58,641 bases of DNA, taken from NCBI GenBank assembly GCA_030550295.1, contig JAUQPQ010000002.1, forward strand, positions 1-58,641, in the 5' to 3' direction. Shown piece after piece: positions 40,675 through 49,804 of the stretch. Position numbers and translations under genes: made by a program. A model generated the notes under the pieces. The model searched no databases and was not told where the DNA came from. It saw only the letters and a list, made by a program, of their open reading frames with translations. This stretch comes from Chloroflexota bacterium. GTDB taxonomy: Bacteria; Chloroflexota; Dehalococcoidia; SM23-28-2; HRBIN24. Each line of letters begins with the position of its first letter. Within the stretch, counting starts at the first letter, position 1.

Positions 40675-40698
40675 CTGAGGCGTTGCGCCCCGCCTCAG
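40675..40698 (-). terminator. Hairpin in the greA leader (possible attenuator)
   Basis: CTGAGGCG and CGCCTCAG form an 8-bp perfect stem with an 8-base loop; on the reverse strand TGTGCCCTTTTC follows. It lies between the predicted greA start of transcription (near 40703) and the ATG. A weak T-run makes partial termination possible, as in the E. coli greA leader. Confidence 0.4.
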
Positions 40699-40709
40699 GA
40701 GGCACACCT

Positions 40710-40738
40710 ATTTTAGACAAAAGGGGGACGCCTGTAAA
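40710..40738 (-). promoter_or_regulatory. Promoter of greA-lysS
   Basis: Reverse strand TTTACA (40733-40738), 17-base spacer, TAAAAT (40710-40715); each hexamer matches five of six. Leader of about 70 bases to the greA ATG. Confidence 0.65.
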
Positions 40739-40825
40739 GGGTCTAGTTCCCTGACCATGGAGAGCTATGGGGTAGCAAGGGGGTAAGGGGGCTTAGCCAC
40801 CTACAAACCACGCCCCCACTCCTAA

Positions 40826-42442
40826 TCACTCAAGAGAGGCGATGTAGTAGTAGTGGGGTTGACCCCCATCTACTACCTCGATCTGTAGGGCGGGACGCTC
40901 CTTACGCAGTTGCTCTGCCAGGGCCTCGGCCTCCTGGGGGGTGATGTCAGCCCCGTAATACAAGGTAAGGAGCCCCTCTTGGCCATGGAGGATGTTCAGG
41001 GCCTCACACAAGGCCTGCTGAGGGGTGGCTGCTACCACTTGGAGATCGCCGTCGATGAGGGCGACGATGTCCCCCTGGCAGATCTGGAGCCCGTGTATCT
41101 GGGTATCCCTGATGGCACGGGTCACCTCAATGGTGCGTACTAGTTGGGAAGCCTCGGTCATGGCTTGGAGGTTATCCTTTAGGCCACGCTCGGGGTTAAA
41201 GGCCAAGAGGGCAGCGATGCCTTGAGGGATGGTGCGGGTAGGAACCACGGCCACCTCTTTGGGGGAAAGCTGGGAAGCCTGGTGCGCGGCGACGATGATG
41301 TTCTTGTCGTTGGGTAAGACGATGACCTGATCTGTAGGGCATGATTCTATAGCTTCCAGCAACTGGCCTACGCTGGGGTTCATGGTGGGCCCCCCCGATA
41401 CCACCTTGGCACCCATAGATCGGAAGACCCTCAGCAATCCCTGCCCAAAGGCGACGGCTACTACGCTGGCCTGGGCCTCAAAGGCCTGATGCCACTCCAA
41501 GAAACGGTCAGCCTGCTGACGGATGTTATCTACCTTCACCTGAAGCAGCTCTCCTAGGCGAGTGCCCAGGCTTATGGCCGCACCAGGGTCGTCAGTGTGG
41601 ACATGGACTCGGAGCATTTGCACATCGCCCACCACTACTACCGAGTCCCCCAGGGCATCTAGACGAGAGCGGATAAGGGCTACATCTAGCCCCTCCCCCT
41701 GGAGGAGGAATTCGGTGCAGTAGCCGTAAAGGGAGGGGGTAGTGGCGTGTAGCTCCTGGGCATGGGCCAGCCACTCCCTCTGCAAGCGAGTAGCCACCGC
41801 TGGGGACTCTAGTTCCTCCCCTCTCAGGTGGCGGGCCATAGCTTCTAAGATTACCCATAGGCCCTGGCCCCCTGCATCTACTACGCCGGCCTCAGCCAAA
41901 ACGGGCAGAAGCTCAGGGGTGTGCTCTACTGCCTCTTTGGCCGCCTGCGCTACCCGGGAGAAGAGTAGCCTCAGGTCTTCTTCCCCATCTTCGGCCAAGG
42001 TGCGCGCTGTTTGGGCCGCCTCCCGGAGGACGGTGATGATGGTCCCTTCCCTTGGCTGGGCTATAGCCTGACAGGCGAGCCTAAGCCCCTCTTCTAGGGC
42101 TGCCGCCAAGGTAGGGGCATCTAGCTCCTCTTTATCTTGGCAAGCCCTGGCCAGCCCCATGATGATCTGGGCAAGGATTACCCCTGAGTTGCCCCGGGCC
42201 CCCATGAGGGCACCCTTGGCCAGCGCCTGACATAGGACAGGCAGAGGCACTAAGGAGCCATTGGGGCTCACCTTGGATGCCTCTTCTAAGGTGGACCTGA
42301 GGGTAAGGCTCATGTTGGTGCCCGTATCGCCATCAGGCACGGGGAAGACGTTTATGGCGTTTAAGGCCTCAGCGTGGGCATCGAGCCATGAGGCTGCTGC
42401 CTGAAGGGTTTCAAGGAGCTCTTTTGCCGATAGGGCCCTCAT
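40826..42442 (-). CDS. DAK2-domain protein, fatty acid kinase subunit A-like
   Basis: A 538-residue member of the FakA/YloV group. The N-terminal DAK2/DhaL domain (about 1-200) has NAINVFPVPDGDTGTNMSLT and GARGNSGVILAQI, the ATP/metal-binding segments; a middle region and a C-terminal DegV-like-partnered domain follow (VLPNDKNIIVAAHQA). FakA phosphorylates fatty acids carried by FakB; no fakB is in this window. ATG 42442 has GGAGGGGG upstream. Divergent from rpmB. Confidence 0.85.
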   Translation of the reverse strand: MRALSAKELLETLQAAASWLDAHAEALNAINVFPVPDGDTGTNMSLTLRSTLEEASKVSPNGSLVPLPVLCQALAKGALMGARGNSGVILAQIIMGLARACQDKEELDAPTLAAALEEGLRLACQAIAQPREGTIITVLREAAQTARTLAEDGEEDLRLLFSRVAQAAKEAVEHTPELLPVLAEAGVVDAGGQGLWVILEAMARHLRGEELESPAVATRLQREWLAHAQELHATTPSLYGYCTEFLLQGEGLDVALIRSRLDALGDSVVVVGDVQMLRVHVHTDDPGAAISLGTRLGELLQVKVDNIRQQADRFLEWHQAFEAQASVVAVAFGQGLLRVFRSMGAKVVSGGPTMNPSVGQLLEAIESCPTDQVIVLPNDKNIIVAAHQASQLSPKEVAVVPTRTIPQGIAALLAFNPERGLKDNLQAMTEASQLVRTIEVTRAIRDTQIHGLQICQGDIVALIDGDLQVVAATPQQALCEALNILHGQEGLLTLYYGADITPQEAEALAEQLRKERPALQIEVVDGGQPHYYYIASLE

Positions 42443-42463
42443 AACCCCCTCCCCCGCCCACCC

Positions 42464-42492
42464 TTGCCCTCTTTCCCGTAGGATGATATCAT
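42464..42492 (+). promoter_or_regulatory. Promoter of rpmB
   Basis: TTGCCC (42464-42469) and TATCAT (42487-42492, five of six) with a 17-base spacer. Transcription near 42499, 45 bases before the rpmB ATG. The -10 lies in the small palindrome ATGATATCAT shared with the divergent DAK2 gene. Confidence 0.5.
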
Positions 42493-42543
42493 GCCTCTTG
42501 CGCATTCTAACAAGGCGCCAGGGAAGGGTAAAGGCAAGAAAGG

Positions 42544-42756
42544 ATGGCTAAGTGTCAGATCTGCGGCAAGGGCACCAGGACTGGGCGCAATATACGCCAC
42601 CGCCACGCTGGGCGCTGGGAACGCCGCGCCCCTAAGACGCCGCGCCTCTTCAAGGCGAATGTCCAGAGGAAGACCTTGGTCATAAACGGCCGCCCTCAGA
42701 AGGTCAAGGTCTGCACTGCTTGCCTAAGTGCCCTCCTCAAGAAGATGGCCATCTAG
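42544..42756 (+). CDS. rpmB: Ribosomal protein L28 (zinc-binding form)
   Basis: L28 of the large subunit, 70 residues. KCQICGKGTRTGRNIRHRHAG is its opening (first 20 shown by the family as C-x-x-C-GK) and KVKVCTACLSALLKK the close, giving two CxxC pairs that form the zinc-ribbon version. AAGAAAGG precedes the ATG. Confidence 0.95.
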   Translation: MAKCQICGKGTRTGRNIRHRHAGRWERRAPKTPRLFKANVQRKTLVINGRPQKVKVCTACLSALLKKMAI

Positions 42757-42775
42757 CACGCGTTGACCTTGGGAC

Positions 42776-42803
42776 AGGGGCCATCTGCCCGCTTGGGGCC
42801 CCT
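42776..42803. terminator. Hairpin between rpmB and rpe
   Basis: AGGGGCC (42776-42782) and GGCCCCT (42797-42803) form a 7-bp stem with a 14-base loop, between the convergent ends of rpmB and rpe. No T-run, so a weak candidate for a shared terminator. Confidence 0.3.
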
Positions 42804-43476
42804 AGGTGTGCAGTTCGGCCAAGGCGGCACGCAGCCGGGCCATGTTGGCGGTCACTGTCGCCTGGTCGTTGAAGATGGCCGAAGCCGCCACTAACACGGT
42901 AGCCCCTGCTGCCACGCAGCGAGGGGCCGTCTCCACGTTCACTCCTCCGTCCACCTCAAGCTCGGCCTTTAGGCCCAACTCGTCCAGGAGGGTGCGGAGG
43001 CGACGCACCTTTCCCAGGGCCTCTGAAAGGAAGGGCTGGCCAGCGTAGCCTGGGTTGACCGTCATCACCATCACCTGGTCTACCCAGGGTAGCACCTCCT
43101 CAATGGCGCTTATGGGGGTGGCAGGGTTTAGACATACCCCTACTTGACGCCCCCGCCGCCTTACTAACTGGATGATGCGGTGGAGATGAGTGGCCGCCTC
43201 CACATGGACGTTGATGATATCGCCCCCGGCATCTATAAAGGCCTCCACTTGCCGCTCTGGTTCCACGACCATCAGGTGTATATCCAAGGGCAGACGGGTA
43301 ACTCTTCGCACCGCCTCCACAATGGGAACGCCCATGGATATGACAGGGACGAAGCGCCCGTCCATTACATCGATATGGATACGGTGGGCACCGGCATCTT
43401 CCGCCTCCCTTATCTGCTCCCCTAGGCGGGCGAAATCAGCCGATAGGATGGAGGGAGCGATCTTTATCTCCCTCAT
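42802..43476 (-). CDS. rpe: Ribulose-phosphate 3-epimerase
   Basis: A 224-residue TIM-barrel enzyme interconverting ribulose-5-P and xylulose-5-P. APSILSADFARLGEQI, HIDVMDGRFVPVISMG, LDIHLMV, MTVNPGYAGQPF and EVDGGVN contain the catalytic Asp and metal His residues in standard order. It overlaps argH by four bases, placing it at the end of the arginine operon, although its pathway is the pentose phosphate route. Confidence 0.94.
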   Translation of the reverse strand: MREIKIAPSILSADFARLGEQIREAEDAGAHRIHIDVMDGRFVPVISMGVPIVEAVRRVTRLPLDIHLMVVEPERQVEAFIDAGGDIINVHVEAATHLHRIIQLVRRRGRQVGVCLNPATPISAIEEVLPWVDQVMVMTVNPGYAGQPFLSEALGKVRRLRTLLDELGLKAELEVDGGVNVETAPRCVAAGATVLVAASAIFNDQATVTANMARLRAALAELHT

Positions 43477-44864
43477 GGCCCTTCCTTCAAAAGGTGCCGG
43501 GCCAGGGCTATCTGCTCCCGAACCCGTTGGGGGGATGTCCCTCCTGGATGGTCACGGTCTTTCACAGCAGTCCAGGGGTCTAGGGCCAAGTCCTCCTCCT
43601 TAAAGAAAGGGCAAAAGCGGCGCATCTCGTCCAGGGTGAGGTGGGAGAGATCTTTCCCCGCCTCCCTCAGGTATGAAAAGAGCTCCTTTACCGCCTGATG
43701 GGCCTGGCGGAAGGGCATGCCCCTTTTTACTAGACGGTCGGCCAAATCGGTGGCCAGAAGGGCAGGGTCTTGGGCCGCCTTTTCTAGGACATCAATACGG
43801 AACTGTAGACGAGACAGCATGGCTGCAAACAGGCGCAAGGTAGAGATGAGGGCATCGGCAGACTCGAAGAGAGGCACCTTGTCCTCCTGCAGGTCGCGGT
43901 TGTAGGCGAGGGGAAGGCCCTTGATGATGCCTAAAAGGGCGACCAAGTGCCCAGCTACGCGGGCTGCTTTTGCCCGGGCCAGCTCGGCCAGATCGGGGTT
44001 ACGTTTTTGGGGCATAATGGACGAGCCGGTGGCGAATTCCTGGGGAAGCTCTAAGAAAGCGAAGGGGGGACTCGCCCAAAGCACTACCTCCTCAGCCAGA
44101 CGCGAGAGATGGGTAAGGCAGATGGCAGCAGCGGCTACAAATTCTACCGCGAAGTCCCGGCTGGACACAGCGTCCACCGAGTTGGGGGACAGGCGGGAGA
44201 ATCCTAGCTGCTGCGCCAAGAACTGCCTGTCTATGGGATAGGGGACGCCGGCCAGGGCACCAGCGCCTAAAGGCAGCTCATCGGCCCTGACACGGCACCC
44301 CTCCAGCCTCTCCCGGTCCCGCTCCAACATCCAGAAGTAGGCCATGAGATGGTGGGATAGTAGCAAGGGCTGGGCACCCTGGAGATGGGTGTAGCCAGGC
44401 ATAACCACGCCCAGGTGGGCCTCCGCCTTGTCCAAGATGGCCCTCTGGAGCTCGCGCAGGGCCCTTATCGCCTCTTGACAGGCATCCATTACGAAGAGGC
44501 GCAGGTCGGTGGCGATAAGGTCGTTGCGGGAACGGGCGGTATGAAGCTTTCCCGCTACCTCCCCCACCTTCTCGAACAGTCGCGCCTCGATGTTCATGTG
44601 GATATCTTCCAGCTCCTGGCGGAAGGGGAAAGCCCCAGCCTCTATCTCCTCCCTTATCTCCTCCAAGGCCTGGGCCAACTTCTGGGCCTCCTCGGGGGCG
44701 ATGATCCCTTGACGGGCCAACATGCGGGCATGGGCTATGGAGCAGGCGATGTCATACCGGTAGAGGCGCCGGTCCCAGTGGAGGGAAGCAGAATAGGCGA
44801 GGGCTAAGGGATGTAGTCCTTGGGCGGTAGGGCTTGTTGGGCTGGGGCTCTCCGGGTTAGACAT
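43473..44864 (-). CDS. argH: Argininosuccinate lyase
   Basis: Last step of arginine synthesis: cleaves argininosuccinate to arginine and fumarate. The 463-residue protein has HTARSRNDLIATD, TPGYTHLQ-like VMPGYTHLQGAQPLLL, SVDAVSSRDF, and the superfamily signature GSSIMPQKRNPD. The start is uncertain: ATG 44864 (MSNPESPSPTSP) is chosen, with GTG 44873 an alternative; neither has a clear ribosome site. The N-terminus lacks the usual WGGRF opening, beginning instead with a Ser/Pro-rich tail and GLHPLALAYSAS. Confidence 0.92.
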   Translation of the reverse strand: MSNPESPSPTSPTAQGLHPLALAYSASLHWDRRLYRYDIACSIAHARMLARQGIIAPEEAQKLAQALEEIREEIEAGAFPFRQELEDIHMNIEARLFEKVGEVAGKLHTARSRNDLIATDLRLFVMDACQEAIRALRELQRAILDKAEAHLGVVMPGYTHLQGAQPLLLSHHLMAYFWMLERDRERLEGCRVRADELPLGAGALAGVPYPIDRQFLAQQLGFSRLSPNSVDAVSSRDFAVEFVAAAAICLTHLSRLAEEVVLWASPPFAFLELPQEFATGSSIMPQKRNPDLAELARAKAARVAGHLVALLGIIKGLPLAYNRDLQEDKVPLFESADALISTLRLFAAMLSRLQFRIDVLEKAAQDPALLATDLADRLVKRGMPFRQAHQAVKELFSYLREAGKDLSHLTLDEMRRFCPFFKEEDLALDPWTAVKDRDHPGGTSPQRVREQIALARHLLKEGP

Positions 44865-44911
44865 GGCAGCCACACTATATAAGGGTACGCATTTGCCCCT
44901 TCCCTCACAGG

Positions 44912-45685
44912 CTACTGGAGGATAGGGATCTCCAAGAGCTGGGATATGGAATCGATAGCATAATCGGGCGAAACTTCGCCGATGGCATCAGGCGGGTCAG
45001 TGGTGTCCTCTACAGGCTCGTCCTTGGGGGGACGGCGCCAGATGGTGTACATGCCTAGGGCTTTCGCCCCGGCCACGTCAGCTCGCAGGGAGTCGCCCAC
45101 CATAGCTACCTCATGGGGCTCCAGGCCCATCTCCTTTAGGGCCACCTGGAATATGTAAGGATGGGGCTTCATGTAGCCTACTACACAGGACACCACCACT
45201 ACCTCGAAGAAGGAAGAGAGGCCCATCTCATCTAGCTCCTGCCAGAAGCGGGGCCCGGCCCATCCCCGGTTGGTCACCGATCCTAGGCGCAGGCCCCTCT
45301 GGCGCAACGCCTCAAGGGTGGGTATCACATCGGGGAAGAGCTCCCTGCCCAAGAACTTCCCCCCTAAGTTCCAGGTGTCCCACAGCTCCTCTGCCTGGGG
45401 ACGGCTTAACTCGATGCCCACCCGGGCCGCTACCTCACGGCAGATCTCAGGGTAATCGGGGCTGCGCAGGTCACCGTGGAAGGCCTTATCGGTGGCCTCT
45501 TCGATGGCCAGGCGGATATCGCGGGGAAGAAAGCGTCGGTCCTGGGTGACCTTATAGCCCCACCGCCGCAAAAGCCTAGAGACACGGGCGACAGTCTCGG
45601 CCCTTACCACCTCCACCGATGGCATGCGGGGGAAGTGCCAGAGAGTATCGCCCAAGTCCAGCAGTAAGGCCTTTATTTCTGGCAT
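44912..45685 (-). CDS. HAD-superfamily hydrolase
   Basis: A 257-residue phosphatase-like protein. Motif 1 is LLLDLGDTLWHF (the Dx(D/G)DT nucleophile), motif 2 lies in LGSVTNRGW, motif 3 Lys in VGYMKPHPYIF, motif 4 in AMVGDSLRADVAGAK. The cap domain is helical (about 20-120). GGGAGGA precedes ATG 45685, two bases past argG. Within the arginine operon, a substrate such as N-acetylglutamyl phosphate-like or phosphoglycolate-like ester is possible but unproven. Confidence 0.85.
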   Translation of the reverse strand: MPEIKALLLDLGDTLWHFPRMPSVEVVRAETVARVSRLLRRWGYKVTQDRRFLPRDIRLAIEEATDKAFHGDLRSPDYPEICREVAARVGIELSRPQAEELWDTWNLGGKFLGRELFPDVIPTLEALRQRGLRLGSVTNRGWAGPRFWQELDEMGLSSFFEVVVVSCVVGYMKPHPYIFQVALKEMGLEPHEVAMVGDSLRADVAGAKALGMYTIWRRPPKDEPVEDTTDPPDAIGEVSPDYAIDSISQLLEIPILQ

Positions 45686-45686
45686 A

Positions 45687-46883
45687 TCATTCCTCCCTGC
45701 CCTGAGCCTGGGCCTGGACCCTGGCTGGCAGCCCCCAGATGTGTATGAAACCAGGGGAGGCCCGATGGTCAAACTTGTCGCCAGCCTCATAGGTGGCGAG
45801 AGAGAAGTCGTAAAGGCTGTGGGGGGACTTGCGACCCACCACCACCGCCTGGCCCTGGAAGAGCTTCATACGCACCGTCCCAGTTACAAAGCGTTGGGTA
45901 GAGGCTATATAGGCGTCTAGGTCTTGCCGGTGGCGGGTAAACCAGAGGCCGTAATAGACCAGCTCAGCATATTCTTGGGCTATCCGCTGCTTGAAACGCC
46001 TCTGCTCCCGTGAAAGAGTTAACTGCTCTAGGGCCTCGTGGGCTGTGAGGAGTATGACAGCCGCCGGCGCCTCGTAGACCTCCCGTGTCTTTATGCCCAC
46101 AAGGCGGTCTTCTACCATGTCGATGCGCCCTACCCCCTGCTCTCCTCCCAGCTCGTTCAGGCGTCGCACTAGCTCCACTGGCCCCATCTCCTTGCCGTCC
46201 AAGGCTACAGGCACCCCTTGATGGAAGGTGATCTCCACATAGATAGGTTCCCGTGCCCAACGTGAGGGAGGGGCTGTCCATAAGAAGACCTCCTCCGGCG
46301 GCTCCTGCCACGGATCCTCTAGAGGGCCACACTCTATGGAGCGGCCCCAAAGATTGGCGTCCACCGAGTAAGGGCTCCCTTGGCTGAGAGGGACGGGTAT
46401 GCCCTTCTCCTGGGCGTAGCGCAACTCCGCCTCCCGGTCCATGTCCCACTCGCGCACCGGGGCCACGATGCGTAGGTGGGGCGCCAACGCCTGAACCGAT
46501 ACGTCGAAGCGCACCTGGTCGTTGCCCTTCCCGGTACAGCCGTGGGCGACCGCTGTTGCCCCCTCTTCTTGGGCCACCTCCACCAGGCACTTAGCGATGA
46601 GGGGACGCGATAAGGCAGTGGCCAGGGGATAATGACCCTGGTACAGGGCACCGGCCTTGAGGGCCTTAAAGGCATAGTCGCGAAGGAAGCTTTCCTTGAC
46701 ATCACGCCAGACGAACTTGACCGCCCCAGCAGCCAAGGCTCTCCCCTGGACCTCTTCCCGCTCCCGGTCCAGCCCTAAGTCCACGGTAAGGGCTACCACC
46801 TCGTAGCCCTTATCAGCCAGCCAGCGCACCGCCACCGAGGTGTCTAGCCCCCCTGAATAGGCCAACACAACCTTTTCGCCCAT
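45687..46883 (-). CDS. argG: Argininosuccinate synthase
   Basis: Joins citrulline and aspartate using ATP. The 398-residue protein has the P-loop-like VLAYSGGLDTSVAVRWL, the AHGCTGKGNDQVRF citrulline/Asp site, SPYSVDANLWGRSIE and GRIDMVEDRLVGIKTREVYE. Position between argD and the HAD gene, 3 bases after argD. Confidence 0.96.
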   Translation of the reverse strand: MGEKVVLAYSGGLDTSVAVRWLADKGYEVVALTVDLGLDREREEVQGRALAAGAVKFVWRDVKESFLRDYAFKALKAGALYQGHYPLATALSRPLIAKCLVEVAQEEGATAVAHGCTGKGNDQVRFDVSVQALAPHLRIVAPVREWDMDREAELRYAQEKGIPVPLSQGSPYSVDANLWGRSIECGPLEDPWQEPPEEVFLWTAPPSRWAREPIYVEITFHQGVPVALDGKEMGPVELVRRLNELGGEQGVGRIDMVEDRLVGIKTREVYEAPAAVILLTAHEALEQLTLSREQRRFKQRIAQEYAELVYYGLWFTRHRQDLDAYIASTQRFVTGTVRMKLFQGQAVVVGRKSPHSLYDFSLATYEAGDKFDHRASPGFIHIWGLPARVQAQAQGREE

Positions 46884-46886
46884 AAC

Positions 46887-48071
46887 CTAGCCCTCCACCT
46901 GGGAGATGGCCCTCTCCAGGACCTCTACCCCCCAAGCGAGCTCTTCCTCCGATATCACCAGGGGTGGCATGATGCGGACAGCGTTGGGACGTACGTTATT
47001 TAGGAGGACCCCCTCTTTGAGGGCGGCAAGGACTACCTGCTGGGCCACGTCCCTTTTAAGCTCCACAGCCCATAAAAGGCCCTTCCCACGCACCTCCTTA
47101 ACTAAAGGATGACAGCTGGCCAGGTCCTGAAGAAGCCCACCAAGGAATCGCCCCTTCTGGGCTACCTGGGAGGGGATCCCCTCCTCTACCATGGTGCGCA
47201 AAGTGACCAAGGCGGCCCGACAAGCAAGGGGATTGCCGCCAAAGGTGGATCCGTGGTCTCCAGGCTCCAGCACGGCGCACTGCTCCCCAGCCAAAAAGGC
47301 CCCTATGGGGAAGCCCCCCGCAAGCCCTTTGGCCACCGCCAGAACATCGGGTGGGGATTGACACAGCTGATAGGCGAAGAAGGCACCACAGCGTCCCAGC
47401 CCCGTTTGCACCTCGTCCAGCATGAAGAGGATCCCTGCCTGCTGACACCACTCCCTCACCTGGGGCAAGTAATCCTCAGGAGGGACGATGACGCCGTTTT
47501 CTCCCTGGATGGGCTCCAAGAGGACGGCTGCCGTTAAGGGGGTAGTAGCGCGCTTTATAGCCTCTACATCGCCATAAGGGACGCGCACGAAGCCTGGAGG
47601 AAGGGGGGTAAAAGGTTCAGCGTAATGTCCCCCTCCTGCAGCTAAGGTAGCCAAAGTCCGCCCATGGAAGGCCCCCTCAGCTACGATGATCTCGTAGGCC
47701 CCCTGGCGGCGCACCTTGCCCCACTTGCGGGCCAACTTTATGCACCCCTCCACCGCCTCTGCCCCCGAATTGCAGAAAAAGACCCTATCAAGCCCCGAGA
47801 GCTCACAAAGGAGGTGGGCTAACTCCAGCTGCGGTATGGTGTAGAAGAGGTTGGATACGTGCATCAGCTCCCGGGCCTGTGATGCTATCGCCTCCACCAG
47901 GGCAGGATGACTATGGCCTAGGCTAACACAGGCGATGCCAGCTACCAAATCCAGGTAGCGGCGTCCCTCCTCGTCATATACGTAACATCCTTCACCCCGC
48001 ACTAATACCACGGGAAGGCGCCGTGCCACCTGGAAGTAATGGCGCCGCTCCAGCTCCTGCCAGCGGCCCAT
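46887..48071 (-). CDS. argD: Acetylornithine aminotransferase
   Basis: PLP enzyme converting N-acetylglutamate semialdehyde to N-acetylornithine. At 394 residues it has VFFCNSGAEAVEGCIKLAR (PLP phosphate site), FHGRTLATLAA, LLEPIQGENGV, MLDEVQTGLGRCG and AVAKGLAGGFPIGA with the Schiff-base Lys. Follows the Usp gene by five bases on the reverse strand. Confidence 0.94.
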   Translation of the reverse strand: MGRWQELERRHYFQVARRLPVVLVRGEGCYVYDEEGRRYLDLVAGIACVSLGHSHPALVEAIASQARELMHVSNLFYTIPQLELAHLLCELSGLDRVFFCNSGAEAVEGCIKLARKWGKVRRQGAYEIIVAEGAFHGRTLATLAAGGGHYAEPFTPLPPGFVRVPYGDVEAIKRATTPLTAAVLLEPIQGENGVIVPPEDYLPQVREWCQQAGILFMLDEVQTGLGRCGAFFAYQLCQSPPDVLAVAKGLAGGFPIGAFLAGEQCAVLEPGDHGSTFGGNPLACRAALVTLRTMVEEGIPSQVAQKGRFLGGLLQDLASCHPLVKEVRGKGLLWAVELKRDVAQQVVLAALKEGVLLNNVRPNAVRIMPPLVISEEELAWGVEVLERAISQVEG

Positions 48072-48076
48072 ATCCC

Positions 48077-48985
48077 TTAGCCCTTAGGGGGTACTACCAA
48101 AACTGGCATCCTCCCTTCCCTTACTACCGCCTCGGTGACCCCTCCCAGAAGCTTTATGAGCCCCTTGCGCGCACGACTGGCCATGACGATAAGGGTGGGG
48201 CCATTGCGGCTGGCCCAGGAGACGATAGCATCTACAGGGGAGCCCCCCATGACATCCCAGTCCACCTGTAGACCTTTCTCCATCAGGCGTCGCCCTATCC
48301 CTGCCAGATAGCCCGAGGCGAGCACATCTAACCGTCTATGGTAGGTGCTGGAGGAGTCCCAGAGGATGACGTTGGCCGCCCCCACAGGCACCACCACTGT
48401 GGTAGGCAACACCTGTATTAGGCTTATAGGCAACGATAGGATGCCCGCCAACTCCTCAGCGTATGGTAAGGCGGCTTCGGCGCCCTCACTACCATCAAGG
48501 GGCACCAATAGCCGACTTATGCGGCTGGGGGCAGTCCAGAAGCGCCTACGCCTTTGGGGACGTACCATCAGCACCGGCATCGGCGAAGCCTGTAAGACGC
48601 GACTGGCGACGCTGCCTATAACCGTCCCAGGAAAGACCCCACGCCCTCTGGTGCACATGGCTATCAGGTCATACCCCTCTTCCTGGGCCTTGTGGACGAT
48701 GATATCGGCCGGGTGCCCGTACACTACCTCGGTCTGCACGGTGATACCGAGGTCCCTTAGGCCTTGGGCGAGCCCCTCTAAGTAGTCGCGCACGGTGGCG
48801 GTAATCCGTTCTCTCTGGGCCCTTGTCCCCGCCTCCACCTCTTCATCCGCCGTCTCCACAGGGGACTCCAGTACATGGAGTAGGCAGAGGCTGGTACCTA
48901 ACCTTGGGGCCAGGAAGGTCAGTGGTTTAAGAATGGCCTCCGAGCGATGGGAACCGTCTAGGGCTACAAGAGCCTTCCGGAACAT
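48077..48985 (-). CDS. Tandem universal stress protein (UspA family)
   Basis: A 302-residue protein with two Usp domains (about 1-148 and 155-302). The first begins FRKALVALDGSHRSEAILKP and ends near CTRGRGVFPGTVIGSVASRV; the second begins RLLVPLDGSEGAEAALPYAE and ends MASRARKGLIKLLGGVTEAV. Both carry versions of the G-x2-G-x9-G-S/T ATP loop. It interrupts the arginine operon between argB and argD, suggesting a link of arginine synthesis with stress or energy state, or simple gene insertion. Confidence 0.9.
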   Translation of the reverse strand: MFRKALVALDGSHRSEAILKPLTFLAPRLGTSLCLLHVLESPVETADEEVEAGTRAQRERITATVRDYLEGLAQGLRDLGITVQTEVVYGHPADIIVHKAQEEGYDLIAMCTRGRGVFPGTVIGSVASRVLQASPMPVLMVRPQRRRRFWTAPSRISRLLVPLDGSEGAEAALPYAEELAGILSLPISLIQVLPTTVVVPVGAANVILWDSSSTYHRRLDVLASGYLAGIGRRLMEKGLQVDWDVMGGSPVDAIVSWASRNGPTLIVMASRARKGLIKLLGGVTEAVVREGRMPVLVVPPKG

Positions 48986-49021
48986 GCTAACCTCCCTTCT
49001 CCACCAATATTTGGCTCTAGT

Positions 49022-49798
49022 TTAACCGATCCTCGTACCTTCCGGCTCTCCCTTTAAGCATTGGACGATAGCCCCCGGGCGGCGACCGTCGACGATGAAG
49101 ACGGTCACTCCTGCCTCTGCTGCCCGGAGGGCAGCCTCCACCTTGGGCACCATCCCTCCCGAGATCTCTCCCGAGGCGATGAGGGCCCACGCCTCTTGCG
49201 GGGATAGGTGAGGCGTGGGACGACCGGACACCATCACCCCCGGCACGTCAGTGAGGAGCAAAAGGACGCTAGCCGGTAGGGAGGCCGCCACCACGGCCGC
49301 CGCCAAGTCAGCATTTACGTTAAGGAGGCGCCCAGTAGGCTGACCATCCTGCCACTCCAAGGCCACAGGGGCGATAACAGGCATAAGCCCCTGCCCCAAA
49401 AGGGACGCCAAGAGGGCGCCGTTTACCTCTTCCACTTCCCCAACGAGGCCTAAACGGGGGTGACGGATGCGAGCACGTAGGAGGGCCCCATCGGCCCCAG
49501 AAAGGCCAATGGCAGGGGCCCCCAACGCCTGCAGGGAGGCTACCATAGACTTGTTCACCAGCCCTGCCAAGACGGCCACCACCACTTCTAAGGTATCCTG
49601 ATCGGTGATGCGCTGGCCCTGCCAGAACTGGGCCTGGGCCCCCAGCCGCTGCGACCATTGGGATATGAGGGCTCCCCCGCCGTGCAGAATTACCAGGGAG
49701 ATCCCCTCCCTCCATAGATCGGCCGCCTGGGCCAGGGTGGGGTCGTGGTCCCCCCAGGTAGACCCTCCCACCTTGATGACCACTGGCTGCATGGACAT
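49022..49798 (-). CDS. argB: Acetylglutamate kinase
   Basis: Phosphorylates N-acetylglutamate. The 258-residue amino-acid kinase fold protein has VVIKVGGSTWGDHD, VILHGGGALISQW, NVNADLAAAVVAA and LLLLTDVPGVM, with GEISGGMVPKVEAAL near the end. It is shorter than arginine-inhibited ArgB and lacks the N-terminal helix that mediates hexamer formation, so feedback control by arginine at this enzyme looks unlikely. Context with argC and argJ rules in favour of ArgB over the related lysine-pathway LysZ. Confidence 0.88.
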   Translation of the reverse strand: MSMQPVVIKVGGSTWGDHDPTLAQAADLWREGISLVILHGGGALISQWSQRLGAQAQFWQGQRITDQDTLEVVVAVLAGLVNKSMVASLQALGAPAIGLSGADGALLRARIRHPRLGLVGEVEEVNGALLASLLGQGLMPVIAPVALEWQDGQPTGRLLNVNADLAAAVVAASLPASVLLLLTDVPGVMVSGRPTPHLSPQEAWALIASGEISGGMVPKVEAALRAAEAGVTVFIVDGRRPGAIVQCLKGEPEGTRIG

Positions 49799-49804
49799 CC
49801 TACC

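Noticed and set aside
49022..49798. LysZ (lysine-pathway kinase) instead of ArgB
   Set aside because: The neighbours argC, argJ, argD, argG and argH and the absence of lysW/lysX favour the arginine pathway.
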